NCBI RefSeq assembly: GCF_006440675.2
Contig: NZ_CP083951.1
Location: forward strand, 806,001-870,000
Source: Mesorhizobium sp. B2-8-5
GTDB taxonomy: Bacteria > Pseudomonadota > Alphaproteobacteria > Rhizobiales > Rhizobiaceae
Reading direction: 5' to 3'
DNA: 64,000 nt
Shown here: in pieces, positions 14,148 to 24,074 of the stretch
Numbering within the stretch: the stretch's first letter is position 1
Layout of the letters: each line of letters opens with the position of its first letter
Translations under genes and position numbers: made by a program
Notes under the pieces: model-generated
The model's input: only the letters and a program-made list of their open reading frames with translations
Databases searched by the model: none
Told to the model about the DNA's origin: nothing

Positions 14148-15851
14148 ATGGCCATCGACATAAAAGTCTCCGTCTACACCAATGGCGACGACGCCTTCGT
14201 CGCCTGGGCGCCCAGCGACTTCATCGCCGGATGCCGGGGCTTCCTTCTGGAGCGCGGCCGCAAGGCCGGCGCCACCGAGAAGATCGAGCCGGTGGAGAAC
14301 CGTGTCGGCTTCACCAAGGACAAGCCGAAATCGGGCGACCACCGGCCGTCGGACGTGTGGCCGTTCCAGCGCTTCAACTGGACCGACCACGCGGCCGATG
14401 TCGGCAATGTGGTGCGCTACCGGGTGACCGCGATGATGAGCGCCGGCCCTGGCAAGCCGCTGACCAAGGGCGTGTCGAGCGACTGGACGGACTGGCACAC
14501 GCTCGCCACCGACGCCGGCGGCGGCTTTTCCTGCTACTTCAACCGCGGCCTGGTGCTGTCGCAATTCGTCGCCCGCTACATGGCCAAGAACAAGCTCTCG
14601 CCGGCGGCCTTCAAGAGGAGCCTGCAGACCAATGGCGACGCAAAGTTCCGCGCTTTCCTGGAAGGCGATCTCGGGCTGCGCATGGTCGGGCTGACACAAG
14701 GCGCCGGCGACGAACTGCATGCGGCACTCTACGAGCTCGGCGACGCGATGCTGGAGACGGCGCTGATCGGGCTGGGGCCGCGGCTCAATCTCATCCTCGC
14801 CAACGGCTCCGACAAAAGCGGCGACGGCAACAAAGAGGCGCGCAAAAACCTCAACGACCACGGCATCGCGACCATCGACCGGATGCTGAAATCGAAAGGC
14901 CTCGGCCACAACAAGTTCGTCGCCGTGTCGCAAGACGGCGAGCCGAAGAAGGTGTGGACGGGCAGCACCAACTGGAGCACGACGGGCCTGTGCACGCAGG
15001 TCAACAACGGCCTGCTGATCGAGGACGCGGCGGTGGCGGAGCATTATCGCCGGCATTGGGACCTGCTCAAGGACGCCTCGCCGCCGAAGACCGACCCGGC
15101 CAATTTCACGCCGGCGCTGATGGCGGACAACAACGCGCCGAAAACCTTCACGGTGGGTACCGCCAAGGCGACCGTCTGGTTCACCCGCACCTCCGACGGG
15201 GCCGACATGGCGGCGCTGCGCGACGTCATCGGCTCGGCCAGGCAGGCCGTGCTGTTCCTGATGTTCACGCCGGGCAAGCAGGGGCTGCACACGCTGGCCG
15301 GCCAGCGCGCCAGGGAAAAGGGCATGTATGTCCGCGGCGTGGTCTCGACGCTGAGCGCGGACGAGGGCGGCACCGAACAGAATTTCCTCGACATCGACCT
15401 GGTGAGCAGCGACCGGAAATTCACGCCCGACCGCTACGCGGTGGCGCAGCCGCAAGGCCTCGACGCGCCGCTCGGGCCATGGATCGCCGAGGTCAACCGG
15501 CGCAGCTTCCTGTCGCAGATCGGCCACGCCATCGTGCATTCGAAGATCCTGGTGACCGACCCGCATTCAGACGACTGCGTGGTGGTGACCGGCAGCCACA
15601 ATTTCTCGGCGCCGGCGAGCGAGAAGAACGACGAGAACCTGGTGATCGTGCGCGGCCACAGGAAGCTTGCCGCCGCCTATGCCACCTATGCAATGTCCGT
15701 CTACAGCCACTACCGCTACCGCTCCTACATCCGCGAGATGCGGGCGCAGGGCAGGACGCCGTGGAGCTACCTCGACGACGACGATCAATGGCTGAAGACC
15801 GAGCTCAGGACCAAGGCGCAGGAGATCGCGTTCTGGACGCAGCAGGTTTAG
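14148..15851 (+). CDS. Phospholipase D-like domain protein
   Basis: A 567-residue protein with two HxK-type PLD half-sites: '[14 protein letters not shown]' (H254, K256) followed by 'WTGSTNWS', and '[11 protein letters not shown]' (H464, K466, D471) followed by '[18 protein letters not shown]'. The GSxN and trailing N/E residues are conserved, so both halves should assemble an active site for phosphodiester transfer. Residues 1-120 form an Ig/fibronectin-like region ('[20 protein letters not shown]'). There is no signal peptide. ATG 14148 follows GGGGAGGA by 7 bases. The substrate (lipid or nucleic acid) is not evident. Confidence 0.88.
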   Translation: MAIDIKVSVYTNGDDAFVAWAPSDFIAGCRGFLLERGRKAGATEKIEPVENRVGFTKDKPKSGDHRPSDVWPFQRFNWTDHAADVGNVVRYRVTAMMSAGPGKPLTKGVSSDWTDWHTLATDAGGGFSCYFNRGLVLSQFVARYMAKNKLSPAAFKRSLQTNGDAKFRAFLEGDLGLRMVGLTQGAGDELHAALYELGDAMLETALIGLGPRLNLILANGSDKSGDGNKEARKNLNDHGIATIDRMLKSKGLGHNKFVAVSQDGEPKKVWTGSTNWSTTGLCTQVNNGLLIEDAAVAEHYRRHWDLLKDASPPKTDPANFTPALMADNNAPKTFTVGTAKATVWFTRTSDGADMAALRDVIGSARQAVLFLMFTPGKQGLHTLAGQRAREKGMYVRGVVSTLSADEGGTEQNFLDIDLVSSDRKFTPDRYAVAQPQGLDAPLGPWIAEVNRRSFLSQIGHAIVHSKILVTDPHSDDCVVVTGSHNFSAPASEKNDENLVIVRGHRKLAAAYATYAMSVYSHYRYRSYIREMRAQGRTPWSYLDDDDQWLKTELRTKAQEIAFWTQQV

Positions 15852-15853
15852 TC

Positions 15854-15879
15854 CTTTCCCCCGTTTCACGGGGAGAAAG
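15854..15879 (+). terminator. Hairpin after the PLD gene
   Basis: CTTTCCCCCGT TTC ACGGGGAGAAAG forms a strong stem 3 bases past the stop codon, without a T-run. Confidence 0.5.
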
Positions 15880-15985
15880 AACCTCCTCACTGTCGAGAGT
15901 TGTCAGGAACGGCGTCGATTCACGGTTGCACCGGGCGGCATCCGACCTATATCAGGTCACCTTTTCCAGCCGGCCGTATTTCAGC

Positions 15986-16912
15986 ATGTCATCCATCATC
16001 TCGATCTCCGGTGTCACGAAAACCTATGCCACCGGCTTCAAGGCGCTGAAGGAAATCAATCTCGACATCGAGCGCGGCGAGATCTTCGCGCTGCTCGGGC
16101 CGAACGGCGCCGGCAAGACGACGCTGATCTCGATCGTCTGCGGCATCGTCAACCGCTCGTCGGGCAGCGTCAGCGTCGACGGCCACGACATCGGCCGGGA
16201 CTACCGCGCGGCGCGCAGCCTGATCGGGCTGGTGCCGCAGGAGCTGACCATCGACGCCTTCGAGACGGTCTGGGCGACGGTGAACTACAGCCGCGGCCTG
16301 TTCGGCAAGGCGCCCAACGCGGCCTTCGTCGAGAAAGTGCTGCGCGACCTCTCGCTGTGGGACAAGAAGGATTCGAAAGCGATCACGCTGTCCGGCGGCA
16401 TGAAGCGCCGGCTGATGATCGCCAAGGCGCTGTCGCACGAGCCGCGCGTGCTATTCCTCGACGAGCCGACCGCCGGCGTCGACGTCGAACTGCGCCAGGA
16501 CATGTGGGCGATGGTCAGGCGCCTGCGCGAGGACGGCGTCACCATCATCCTCACCACGCATTACATCGAAGAGGCCGAGGCGATGGCCGACCGGGTCGGC
16601 GTCATCAACAAGGGCGAGATCATCCTGGTCGAAGGCAAGGCCGAGCTGATGCGCAAGCTCGGTCGCAAGCAGATGAAACTGGAGCTGCGCGCGCCGCTTG
16701 CCGCCGTTCCGGACGGGCTTTCCCACTATTCATTGGAGCTGTCGGACGACGGCAACCAGCTCACCTACACCTATGACAACCAGAGCGACCGTCCGGGCGT
16801 CGCCTCGCTGATCCGTGACCTCGAGGCGGCCGGCATCCAGTTCCGCGATCTCGACACCAAGAACAGCTCGCTCGAAGAGATCTTCGTCAATCTTCTGAGG
16901 CAAGAGCCATGA
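15986..16912 (+). CDS. ABC transporter ATP-binding protein (ABC-2 exporter)
   Basis: A 308-residue ATPase that powers the permease encoded next to it. Walker [10 protein letters not shown] (38-46), signature 'LSGGMKRRL', Walker B '[12 protein letters not shown]' and H-loop 'TTHYIEEAE' are intact. The C-terminal extension ('[20 protein letters not shown]') is typical of DrrA/NodI-like exporter ATPases. ATG 15986 was selected because the family begins '[17 protein letters not shown]'. The stop overlaps the permease ATG (ATGA), so the two are translationally coupled. The transported substrate is not known. Confidence 0.93.
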   Translation: MSSIISISGVTKTYATGFKALKEINLDIERGEIFALLGPNGAGKTTLISIVCGIVNRSSGSVSVDGHDIGRDYRAARSLIGLVPQELTIDAFETVWATVNYSRGLFGKAPNAAFVEKVLRDLSLWDKKDSKAITLSGGMKRRLMIAKALSHEPRVLFLDEPTAGVDVELRQDMWAMVRRLREDGVTIILTTHYIEEAEAMADRVGVINKGEIILVEGKAELMRKLGRKQMKLELRAPLAAVPDGLSHYSLELSDDGNQLTYTYDNQSDRPGVASLIRDLEAAGIQFRDLDTKNSSLEEIFVNLLRQEP

Positions 16913-17688
16913 ACCTGCGCGCGGCCCCTAATTTTCGTGCGGTATGGGCGATCTACCGGGTGGAGATGGCGCGCGCCTTCCGCACGGTGCTGCAGAGCAT
17001 CATCTCGCCGGTCATCTCGACATCGCTCTATTTCGTCGTCTTCGGCTCGGCCATCGGCTCGCGCATCAACGAGATCGACGGCATCGCCTACGGCGCCTTC
17101 ATCGTGCCGGGCCTGATGATGCTGTCGCTGCTGACGCAATCGATCTCCAACGCCTCCTTCGCCATCTATTTCCCGAAATTCGTCGGCTCGATCTACGAGC
17201 TTTTGTCGGCCCCAGTCTCCTATCTGGAGATCATCATCGCCTATGTCGGGGGCGCCGCGACCAAGTCGATCATCCTCGGCCTGATCATCCTGGCCACCGC
17301 GGCACTGTTCGTGCCGCTCAGGATCGAGCATCCGTTCTGGATGATCGCCTTCCTGGTGCTGACGGCGGTGACTTTCAGCCTGTTCGGCTTCATCATCGGC
17401 ATCTGGGCAAAGACCTTCGAGCAGCTGCAGCTGGTGCCGCTGCTCATCGTCACGCCGCTCACCTTCCTCGGCGGCAGCTTCTATTCGATCCACATGCTGC
17501 CGGGCATCTGGAAGACGATCACGCTGTTCAATCCGGTCGTCTACCTGATCAGCGGGTTCCGCTGGAGTTTTTACGGCAAGGCTGACGTCTCGGTCGGCGT
17601 CAGCCTCGGCATGACGCTGATGTTCCTGGCCATCTGCATCGCGATCGTGGCGTGGATCTTCAAGACGGGCTACCGGTTGAGGAACTGA
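16909..17688 (+). CDS. ABC-2 type transporter permease
   Basis: A 259-residue inner-membrane permease with six predicted membrane helices, for example 'GFIIGIW'-type and '[17 protein letters not shown]' near the C-terminus. '[20 protein letters not shown]' and '[20 protein letters not shown]' match the conserved ABC-2 membrane signature. Together with the overlapping ATPase gene it forms a half-size exporter (NodJ/DrrB-like architecture). A bidirectional hairpin follows. Confidence 0.93.
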   Translation: MNLRAAPNFRAVWAIYRVEMARAFRTVLQSIISPVISTSLYFVVFGSAIGSRINEIDGIAYGAFIVPGLMMLSLLTQSISNASFAIYFPKFVGSIYELLSAPVSYLEIIIAYVGGAATKSIILGLIILATAALFVPLRIEHPFWMIAFLVLTAVTFSLFGFIIGIWAKTFEQLQLVPLLIVTPLTFLGGSFYSIHMLPGIWKTITLFNPVVYLISGFRWSFYGKADVSVGVSLGMTLMFLAICIAIVAWIFKTGYRLRN

Positions 17689-17699
17689 CGGACTTTCAG

Positions 17700-17729
17700 T
17701 TCCTCGCCCCACGAAGTGGGGGCGAGGAA
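17700..17729. terminator. Bidirectional terminator-like hairpin
   Basis: TTCCTCGCCCCAC GAA GTGGGGGCGAGGAA, a 13-bp stem with one bulged G, lies between the convergent permease and DUF2156 genes. T-rich and A-rich flanks sit on each side. The same hairpin motif appears in the repeat at 3701-3877, so it may be a repeat that also serves as a terminator. Confidence 0.6.
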
Positions 17730-17742
17730 AACAGAGCCTCCT

Positions 17743-18780
17743 TCAAATCGCCTTCAGCAGGCGCAGCAGCCCCAGCATTTCCACGAAAGTCCCTTTGCGG
17801 AAGGCGATGTAGGTCGGCTCCTCGACGCCATGGAAGCGGCGCTTGAAGGCCGCCTGGCCCTGCAGGTTGAAGCGCGAGCGGTTGACCCAGGGCGAGTTGT
17901 AGGCGCGCTGGAAGGCGCCGCGCCAGAAGCCCGATTCGGCAAAACCGCTGGGTTCGATGTCGAGCAGCGGCGAGAGGCCGAGCGTCACCTCAGAGATGCC
18001 CTCCTCGCGAAAGCGATCGACGGCGAATTTGGTCAAGCCGATTTCGGCATGCGGCGTCGCGTCGACCTGCTTGCGCTTGAAGGAGGTGGTGTAGCCGATG
18101 ACCTTGCCGTCGCGAAACAGCGGGTCGAAATCGAGGATGGCGAGAAGCCGGCCCTCCGGGCTGTGCAGCATGAAGCGGCGCATGTCGGCGCCGAGCTCTT
18201 CGGCGAAGCGACGGTTGAGGAAACCCATCTCCCAGCGCTTGATGATGCGCTCCTTTCGCCAGTCGGCGGAAAGCTGAATGATCTCCTCCTGCAGCCCGTC
18301 GCCCCTGTCCTCGGCGAGGATAAAACCCTTCTTCGTCAGCCAGCGTTCGGAATAGCGCACGGTTTCGTTGCGCTTGCCGGAAAAATCATGCGCCGGCAAA
18401 AGCAGCCTGGTGTCGACGCCGAGGCGATTGACCCGGTAGCCGAGGCCGGCCAGCACCTTGGCGGTGTCGGCGCCGACCTGGACGAACCACGGGCCGCCGG
18501 CGGCCTCGACGAAGCGCTTGATATAGGCCGTGCGGTCGGCCGGGTCGGCGACCGGATCGCCCAGGGCGAAATGACGGCTCATCTTGGTGCCGAAGGCGAT
18601 ATAGCCGTCGCCATCGCTGAAATAGGACAGTTTCTTCTGCACGGCCGTGGAATAGGCGAGCGAGAAATCGCCATGGCGGCGCACCAGCGCCAGGCGCTCG
18701 GCATCCGTCAACTCGCGCCGCGGAACCTTGGGCGCCACGGCGTCGAGAAGCCTGTCGAAATAGATGCGCAGGGGCGCCAT
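17743..18780 (-). CDS. DUF2156 phosphatidylglycerol lysyltransferase-domain protein
   Basis: A 345-residue soluble protein matching the catalytic C-terminal half of MprF/LpiA (DUF2156, GNAT-like). Visible segments include 'RRHGDFSLAYSTAVQKKLSY', 'YIAFGTKMSRHFALGDPVAD', 'ILDFDPLF', 'GYTTSFKRKQ' and 'LGLSPLLDIEP'. It lacks the N-terminal flippase membrane region, so it would act as a stand-alone aminoacyl-lipid transferase or an acyltransferase of related fold. The C-terminal 'FNLQGQAAFKRRFHGVEEPT' is typical. The ATG is at 18780. Which lipid it modifies cannot be told here. Confidence 0.8.
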   Translation of the reverse strand: MAPLRIYFDRLLDAVAPKVPRRELTDAERLALVRRHGDFSLAYSTAVQKKLSYFSDGDGYIAFGTKMSRHFALGDPVADPADRTAYIKRFVEAAGGPWFVQVGADTAKVLAGLGYRVNRLGVDTRLLLPAHDFSGKRNETVRYSERWLTKKGFILAEDRGDGLQEEIIQLSADWRKERIIKRWEMGFLNRRFAEELGADMRRFMLHSPEGRLLAILDFDPLFRDGKVIGYTTSFKRKQVDATPHAEIGLTKFAVDRFREEGISEVTLGLSPLLDIEPSGFAESGFWRGAFQRAYNSPWVNRSRFNLQGQAAFKRRFHGVEEPTYIAFRKGTFVEMLGLLRLLKAI

Positions 18781-19015
18781 GAGCTCCGCGTGCCAAGAAT
18801 GGATGACCTGCCGCCCTCAGGTCGCGAATCGCTGGCGACCGCTGCCGGCCACGTCGCGCCAGCGCGATATAGGATGCAATTGGCGGCGAATGAAGGGCAA
18901 ACGTCCGAAAGCGGCCAGTATCGTCCATCGCCGCGCGAAACGCGCCATGCGCGCGTCGGCTTTGGCGCAATCCCTCGGCGTCGCGCAACCGGGCGTGACG
19001 GGCAGCGTGGCGCTG

Positions 19016-19175
19016 CTTGCTCGCGTCTCTCACCAAGCCCGGCCCGTTCGGCACGCGGCGAGGTTGCGTACCTGCACGCCTGTGACAGCAATGCGGTGGC
19101 GATCGGCTTTACGAGTCGATCGGCTTCCGCCTGAGGAACAGGATGAACATGGCAATGCTTCAACGCGCCGGATGA
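19016..19175 (+). pseudogene. Remnant of a GNAT acetyltransferase gene
   Basis: Fragments of an FR47-like GNAT protein can be read only by switching frame: 'LLASLTKPGPFG' at 19017-19055, then 'GEVAYLHACDSNAVAIG' and, one base shifted, 'YESIGFRLRNRMNMAMLQRA' up to a stop at 19175. The order (substrate loop, 'A.N..AI.LYE..GF', C-terminus) is right, but the central acetyl-CoA region is missing. It looks like a gene with an internal deletion and at least two frame breaks. Confidence 0.55.
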
Positions 19176-19221
19176 CGGAAGGGGGAGGATTTCGGATCGA
19201 TCGAAATCCTCCCTCTCGAGG

Positions 19222-21219
19222 TCACATCGCGATCTTGCCGCCGCCCTGCTTCGTAATCGCAACGACGGACGGCCGCACCGGCATGTCCGGCTTGAAGTCC
19301 GGCCAGCGGGTCGACGAGTCCTCGTAATAGGACGGGCGGCCAAAGCCTTCCCAGTCCTCGCCGCCGTCGCCCGGATGCTGGACGGCGACGAAAGCCGTCT
19401 GGTCGTCCGGCGCGAAGAGCGGGCCGCACATTTCGGCGCCGATCGGCACGCGGAAGAACAGTTTTGAAGTCGCGCGCGCCGGGCCTTCGGTGTCGACCGC
19501 CCACAGGCCGTCGGTGCGGCCAGTGGCCTTCGGGCCCTGGCCGTCGGTGGCGACCCACAGGCGCCCGGCCGAATCGACGGCGCAATTGTCCGGCATGCCG
19601 AACCAGCCATGGGCGGTGGTCGCGGTGGAGAAGGTGGCGCCGACATCAGCCACCGACGGATCGCCGCATTTCAGCAGCACTTCCCATTTGCCCTTGGTGG
19701 CGGCGAAGTCGCCGCCGTCCTCGACGATCTCGATGATGTGGCCGAAGGCGTTGCCGGCGCGCGGATTGGCGGCGTCGACTTGCTCGGCCTTGCGCTTGGT
19801 GTTGTTGGTCAGCATGACATAGACCTTGCCGTTGCCGGCATTCGGCTGGATGTCCTCCGGCCGGTCCATCTTGGTGGCGCCGAGCAGGTCGGCGGCGCGC
19901 CGCGTCTCGATGAGCACGTCGGCCTGGGACGCAAAACCGTTCTCGGCAGTCAGCGGGCCCTGCCCGAACACGATCGGCATCCATTCGACCGAGCCGTCCT
20001 CGGCGAACTTCGCCACATGCAGCGTGCCGTCGTCGAGCAGGTTCATGTTGGCCGCGCGGTCATCGGGATTGAACTTGCCGGCGGTGACGAATTTGTAGAC
20101 GTAGTCGAAGCGTTCGTCGTCGCCGAGATAGAAGACGACGCGGCCATCCCTGGCGACGATCGATTCGGCGCCCTCATGCTTGAAACGGCCCATGGCGGTG
20201 CGCTTCCTCGGCACCGAAGCCGGATCGTTGACATCGACCTCGACGATCCAGCCGAAGCGATTGGGCTCATTCGGCTCCTTGGCAAGGTTGAAGCGATCAT
20301 AATGCGCGCCCCACTCATAGGCGCCTTCGGGGATGCCGAGGCGCTTGTAATTGGCGGCTTCCCTGTGGCTCTCCGGCAATTCGCCCGAGAAATAGCCGTG
20401 GATGTTCTCCTCGGCCATCACATAGGTGCCCCAGGGCGTGACGCCGCCGGCGCAGTTGTTGACGGTGCCGATGACCTTGGCGCCGGACGGATCGGCATTG
20501 GTCTTGACGCGATCATGGCCGGCGACCGGGCCGGACAGCGCCATCTCGGTGTTGGAGGTGATGCGGCGGTTGAGCTTGCCGTCGCGCACGACCTGCCACT
20601 TGCCGCCCTGCTTGCGGATCTCGACGATCGTGCCGCCATGCGCGGCCATCTCGACATCGACCTGCTCCTTCGAAAGCGGCGCCACCTCGGCGGCCTTCTT
20701 GCCGTCCTTCTCGACGATCGAGACGATGCCGGGGAACATCAGATGCGGGTTGGTGTATTCGTGATTGACGACCAGCAAGCCGTGCTCGGCGGAGCCGTCG
20801 ATCGGGATATAGCCGACATAGTCGTTGTTGTAGCCGAACTGCCTGGCCTGGGCTTCGGCCGACTGTTTTGCCGGATCGAACGCGGGCGAGTCGGCGAACA
20901 ACGGATCGCCCCAGCGCAACAGCACGTCGGCGTCATAGCCCGGCGCGACATGGTGCTTGTCGTCGATGCCGGCCTCTAGCTCGTCGAACTTGAAAGCCGA
21001 AGCCTCGGCGGCGCGCGCCTCGTCGGCGGCGATCAGCGCCAGCGGGCTGACGGTGGCGGCAATGGCCGAGACGGCCAGCGAGCCCATGAGAAAGCCGCGG
21101 CGCGAGAAACGCGCGGCGACGATCTCGCCCATGGTGCGGTTGTCGGTCGGATTGACGGGCGGGCCGTCATTTTCTTCGAGCTGACTGGTGCGGAAGCGGG
21201 TCTCAGGGGTCACGGTCAT
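19222..21219 (-). CDS. phoX: PhoX family alkaline phosphatase (DUF839), Tat-exported
   Basis: A 665-residue PhoX-type phosphatase that releases phosphate from organic phosphoesters in the periplasm using Ca2+ and Fe3+ in characterised relatives. A Tat signal 'SRRGFLMGSLAVSAIAATVS' lies near residues 38-57 after a polar leader. Propeller segments include 'YDADVLLRWGDPL', 'LVVNHEYTN', 'NNCAGGVTPWGTYVMAEENI', 'YKFVTAGKF', 'RPEDIQPN' and 'PDNCAVDSAGRLWVATDGQ', which carry the expected ligand-rich loops. ATG 21219 follows AGAGGAA. A Pho box lies about 60 bp upstream, so PhoB control under phosphate starvation is likely. Confidence 0.92.
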   Translation of the reverse strand: MTVTPETRFRTSQLEENDGPPVNPTDNRTMGEIVAARFSRRGFLMGSLAVSAIAATVSPLALIAADEARAAEASAFKFDELEAGIDDKHHVAPGYDADVLLRWGDPLFADSPAFDPAKQSAEAQARQFGYNNDYVGYIPIDGSAEHGLLVVNHEYTNPHLMFPGIVSIVEKDGKKAAEVAPLSKEQVDVEMAAHGGTIVEIRKQGGKWQVVRDGKLNRRITSNTEMALSGPVAGHDRVKTNADPSGAKVIGTVNNCAGGVTPWGTYVMAEENIHGYFSGELPESHREAANYKRLGIPEGAYEWGAHYDRFNLAKEPNEPNRFGWIVEVDVNDPASVPRKRTAMGRFKHEGAESIVARDGRVVFYLGDDERFDYVYKFVTAGKFNPDDRAANMNLLDDGTLHVAKFAEDGSVEWMPIVFGQGPLTAENGFASQADVLIETRRAADLLGATKMDRPEDIQPNAGNGKVYVMLTNNTKRKAEQVDAANPRAGNAFGHIIEIVEDGGDFAATKGKWEVLLKCGDPSVADVGATFSTATTAHGWFGMPDNCAVDSAGRLWVATDGQGPKATGRTDGLWAVDTEGPARATSKLFFRVPIGAEMCGPLFAPDDQTAFVAVQHPGDGGEDWEGFGRPSYYEDSSTRWPDFKPDMPVRPSVVAITKQGGGKIAM

Positions 21220-21281
21220 GGGATTCCTCTGGCTTCTTGAGGTGGCTGGGATTTTGACCTTTCGACCCCTAAAGCGCGCCG

Positions 21282-21299
21282 ATCACATTTTCGTGACAT
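21282..21299 (-). promoter_or_regulatory. Putative Pho box upstream of phoX
   Basis: On the phoX strand it reads ATGTCAC-GAAA-ATGTGAT: two 7-mers resembling the CTGTCAT half-site, 11 bp apart centre to centre, 63 bp upstream of the phoX ATG. One or two mismatches occur in each half. Confidence 0.6.
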
Positions 21300-21486
21300 G
21301 CCTTCGACATACCCTCCGTGATTGGCGAAGTCGTCGATGTCGATTCCCTTTCTACACTATACGGGGAGAAAGGGCTTGCCGCGGCCTTCGCCCTATCCTC
21401 CACCACGCAGCTTGACGGTTTCGCCCGCTTCGGAAACAAAGGCTGCGGCCGGCGTGGCGACGGCGCTTCAAGAAGGGGACGACAAG

Positions 21487-21825
21487 GTGAGTTTCTGGGG
21501 ACTGGCGCAGCTCGGCATTTCGACGGTGATGTTCCTGCTGGCGGCGATGGCGGCCAAGCATTGGGGGATGGCGCCGAGCCTGGCCAAGCTTCTTTTGACC
21601 CTGGCGCTCTACACGGCCGGCAATCTGATCATGCTGCGGCTGGTGCGCGAGTTCGGCATGTCGGTGTCGTTCAGCCTGTCGGCGGTCATCCAGCTCGTCT
21701 CGGTCAATGCCGTGGCGCTCGCCTTCTTCGGCGAACGGCTAAACGCCTTGCAGGCGACCGGCATGGTGCTGGCGATCGCCGCCGTCGCGCTGATCACGCT
21801 CGGGCCCTATATGCAACGGCTGTAG
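21487..21825 (+). CDS. Small DMT/SMR-like membrane protein (four TM)
   Basis: A 112-residue protein with four hydrophobic helices, e.g. 'LGISTVMFLLAAMAA', 'LAKLLLTLALYTAGNLIML', 'FSLSAVIQLVSVNAVALAFF' and 'ATGMVLAIAAVALITLGPYM'. The size, topology and closing 'FFGERLNALQATGMVL' fit the EamA/SMR half-transporter group. A GTG start at 21487 was chosen because AAGGGG lies about 9 bases upstream; longer in-frame starts give an unlikely proline-rich leader. The PAP2 gene follows 18 bp downstream on the same strand. Confidence 0.65.
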   Translation: MSFWGLAQLGISTVMFLLAAMAAKHWGMAPSLAKLLLTLALYTAGNLIMLRLVREFGMSVSFSLSAVIQLVSVNAVALAFFGERLNALQATGMVLAIAAVALITLGPYMQRL

Positions 21826-21843
21826 CTGGACCCAAGGGCCCGA

Positions 21844-22545
21844 ATGAAATCGACCGCCGACGCGCTGCTCAACAAGTTGGAATTCCCGGTGCTGCTGGCC
21901 GGGCTGGCGATCGCCGGCGGTCTATGGGGCCTGGTGGAGCTCATCGAGGTGGCGCGCGCCACCACGCCACATGCCTTCGATACGGAAATCCTGCTTGCCT
22001 TCCGCCATGCAGGGCAGCCGGACAGTCCGATCGGTCCACCCTGGCTCGAAGGCGCGGTGCGCGACGTCACCGCGCTGGGCAGCACCGCCGTGCTGGCGCT
22101 GATCACGACGGCGACGATCGTCTATCTGCTCTTGCTCCGCAGACCCCTGACCGCTCTGTTCATGTTCGCGGCCGTGGCGGGCGGGCAAGTGCTTTCCAGC
22201 CTGCTCAAATTCGAGGTCGACCGGCCGCGCCCCGATCTCGTCTCGCATCTCGTCACCGAGACTTCGCTCTCGTTTCCCAGCGGTCACGCGATGCTGTCGG
22301 CGGTGACCTATCTGACCCTCGGCTCGCTGGCGGCCCGCTTCCTGCCGGATCGCAGGACGAAAGTCTTCGTGCTCGGCCTTGCCGTGCTCACCACGGTGCT
22401 GATCGGCGCCAGTCGCGTCTATCTTGGCGTGCACTGGCCGTCCGACGTGCTTGCCGGCTGGTGCGCGGGCTTCGCATGGGCCATGCTGTGCTGGCTTGCG
22501 GCGCGCCTGCTGCAGCGACGCAAAGTAGTGGCCGACAGCGACTGA
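21844..22545 (+). CDS. PAP2 family phosphatase (membrane-bound)
   Basis: A 233-residue type-2 phosphatidic acid phosphatase. All three motifs are present: 'KFEVDRPRPD' (C1), 'SFPSGHAM' (C2) and 'SRVYLGVHWPSDVLAG' (C3). These are embedded in about six membrane helices, so the active site faces the periplasm. Likely substrates are lipid phosphates such as undecaprenyl-PP, PA or lipid A phosphates. It lies 18 bp after the small transporter, probably in the same transcript. Confidence 0.92.
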   Translation: MKSTADALLNKLEFPVLLAGLAIAGGLWGLVELIEVARATTPHAFDTEILLAFRHAGQPDSPIGPPWLEGAVRDVTALGSTAVLALITTATIVYLLLLRRPLTALFMFAAVAGGQVLSSLLKFEVDRPRPDLVSHLVTETSLSFPSGHAMLSAVTYLTLGSLAARFLPDRRTKVFVLGLAVLTTVLIGASRVYLGVHWPSDVLAGWCAGFAWAMLCWLAARLLQRRKVVADSD

Positions 22546-22635
22546 TCGATGGCTGAGGCATATAAAATGATGCTTGAGACATTGTAATATCTGCAATATA
22601 CATCTCCTGCAGCTTCAAAAGACGGGTTCAGGCCG

Positions 22636-22905
22636 ATGATCACTGCCGCACAGATGCGCGCCGCGCGGGCGTTGACCGGCATCGACCAGAAGACGCTCGC
22701 CGAGCGCGCCGGCGTCTCGCTGCCGACGATCCAGCGCATGGAAGCAAGCGACGGCGTGGTCCGGGGCGTGGTCGACACGCTGATGAAGGTCATCCAGGCG
22801 CTCGACGAGGTCGGCGTGGAGCTGATCGGCGAGAACCAGGCCAGCGAGCGCGGCGGCAGGGGCGTGCGCCTCAAGACTACCGCGGCGCAGAACCCGCAGG
22901 GCTGA
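22636..22905 (+). CDS. XRE-type helix-turn-helix protein
   Basis: An 89-residue single-domain DNA-binding protein. The HTH runs from 'MRAARALTGIDQKTLAERAG' to 'VSLPTIQRMEASDG' (residues 7-47), and 'IQALDEVGVELIGENQ' closes the domain, as in short Cro/C1-like regulators found in many Rhizobiales. The target is unknown. No toxin partner is adjacent; the preceding gene is the PAP2 phosphatase and the next is divergent in direction. Confidence 0.85.
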   Translation: MITAAQMRAARALTGIDQKTLAERAGVSLPTIQRMEASDGVVRGVVDTLMKVIQALDEVGVELIGENQASERGGRGVRLKTTAAQNPQG

Positions 22906-22975
22906 GCCGCCACCGCGGCGGTGCGAAAGAATCGGCGCCGTTGCGGCCGGATTTACCGACCGATGCCGCGCTCTC

Positions 22976-23902
22976 TCACATCGCCGCTTCGATCGGCTCG
23001 GCAAGCTTCGGATTGGCGCGCGCGGCGATCAGGCAGCCGGCGACGATGAGGCATGCCCCCGTCAGCGTGGTCCAGGCCACCGTCTCGCCGAAAAAGAACC
23101 AGCCAAGCGCGATCGCCCAGATGAAGGCCGAGTATTCGGTCGGAATCAGATATTGCGCCTCGGCACGGGCGTAGGACCAGCTCATCAAAAATTGCCCGGC
23201 GAGCGACAGCAGCGCCACCGCGCCCAAGGGAAGCCAGAGATCGCTCGGCAGCGCAACCGCGAGCCAGGGTGCCGCGAGACCGAGGATGATCGCGACGAAG
23301 AGGTTCTGGAACAGCATGATCTCGACCGGCCTGGCCAGCAGCGCCTGTTGCCTCGAGAGGATCAGATTGTAGGCGTAGAACACCGTCGATGCGAGCACCG
23401 CGGCCGTGCCAAGCAGGGCATCTTGCGAATGGCTCGCCGCCCCGAATTTGCCGGCCAGCATGATCGCGACGCCCGCCATGCCGGCCAGCGATGCCCAGAT
23501 TGCCTGCCGCCTTATGCGTTCGCCCAGCAACAATGCCGCAAGCAAAAGCGCAAACAGCGGCGCGACGAAGCTGAGCCCGATCGCCTCGGCGAGCGGCAGC
23601 CTCGCCAGACCCCAGAAGAACAAGACCAGGACGATGCCGACAATCGCGGCGCGCAGGGCATGCAGGCCCAGCACCGGAAGGCTCGGCTTCGAGCGCGACC
23701 CCGCCGACCAGGCGGCGCCCGCGACCAACGTGGCAACCAGGCTGCGCCACAGCAGCGTGTTATAGACGCCGACCGCGAGGGCCAGGGACTTCATTGCCGC
23801 ATCCATGCCGGAGAGCAGGAAGATCGCCAGCGCGCATATGAGCACGGGGATCATCGGCGAAACGGCGCCGGTCAGGCTGGATGTCTTCACGGCTTCGCTC
23901 AT
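22976..23902 (-). CDS. EamA/DMT family transporter (ten TM)
   Basis: A 308-residue inner-membrane protein with ten predicted helices in two five-helix EamA repeats: e.g. 'IPVLICALAIFLLSGMDAAM', 'GLSFVAPLFALLLAALLLGE' in the first and 'PTEYSAFIWAIALGWFFFGE' in the second. The closing 'TLTGACLIVAGCLIAAR' is typical. The family exports metabolites or S-adenosylmethionine-like solutes; the substrate cannot be predicted. The ATG is at 23902. Confidence 0.9.
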   Translation of the reverse strand: MSEAVKTSSLTGAVSPMIPVLICALAIFLLSGMDAAMKSLALAVGVYNTLLWRSLVATLVAGAAWSAGSRSKPSLPVLGLHALRAAIVGIVLVLFFWGLARLPLAEAIGLSFVAPLFALLLAALLLGERIRRQAIWASLAGMAGVAIMLAGKFGAASHSQDALLGTAAVLASTVFYAYNLILSRQQALLARPVEIMLFQNLFVAIILGLAAPWLAVALPSDLWLPLGAVALLSLAGQFLMSWSYARAEAQYLIPTEYSAFIWAIALGWFFFGETVAWTTLTGACLIVAGCLIAARANPKLAEPIEAAM

Positions 23903-24074
23903 GTGACGGATGGGAGCCGGATAGTACGGAGCAAGCGGCCAAACCAGATGGCAGCGCCGTCGATATGACGGTCCAATCCCGATCGGCGAGGCGAAAAACT
24001 CGCCTCGCCGCTGCAGTGCCGAGATGCGAAACGCTGTCCCGCCGGCGTTGCAATGCTTCTCCGCCGCGACGTGC

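Noticed and set aside
14099..16912. A single 937-codon frame covering PLD and ABC genes
   Set aside because: The first two-thirds is an off-frame shadow of the PLD gene; only the C-terminal 308 codons from 15986 encode a real ATPase.
22636..22905. Antitoxin of a toxin-antitoxin pair
   Set aside because: The short XRE protein has no toxin-like ORF upstream or downstream on its strand.
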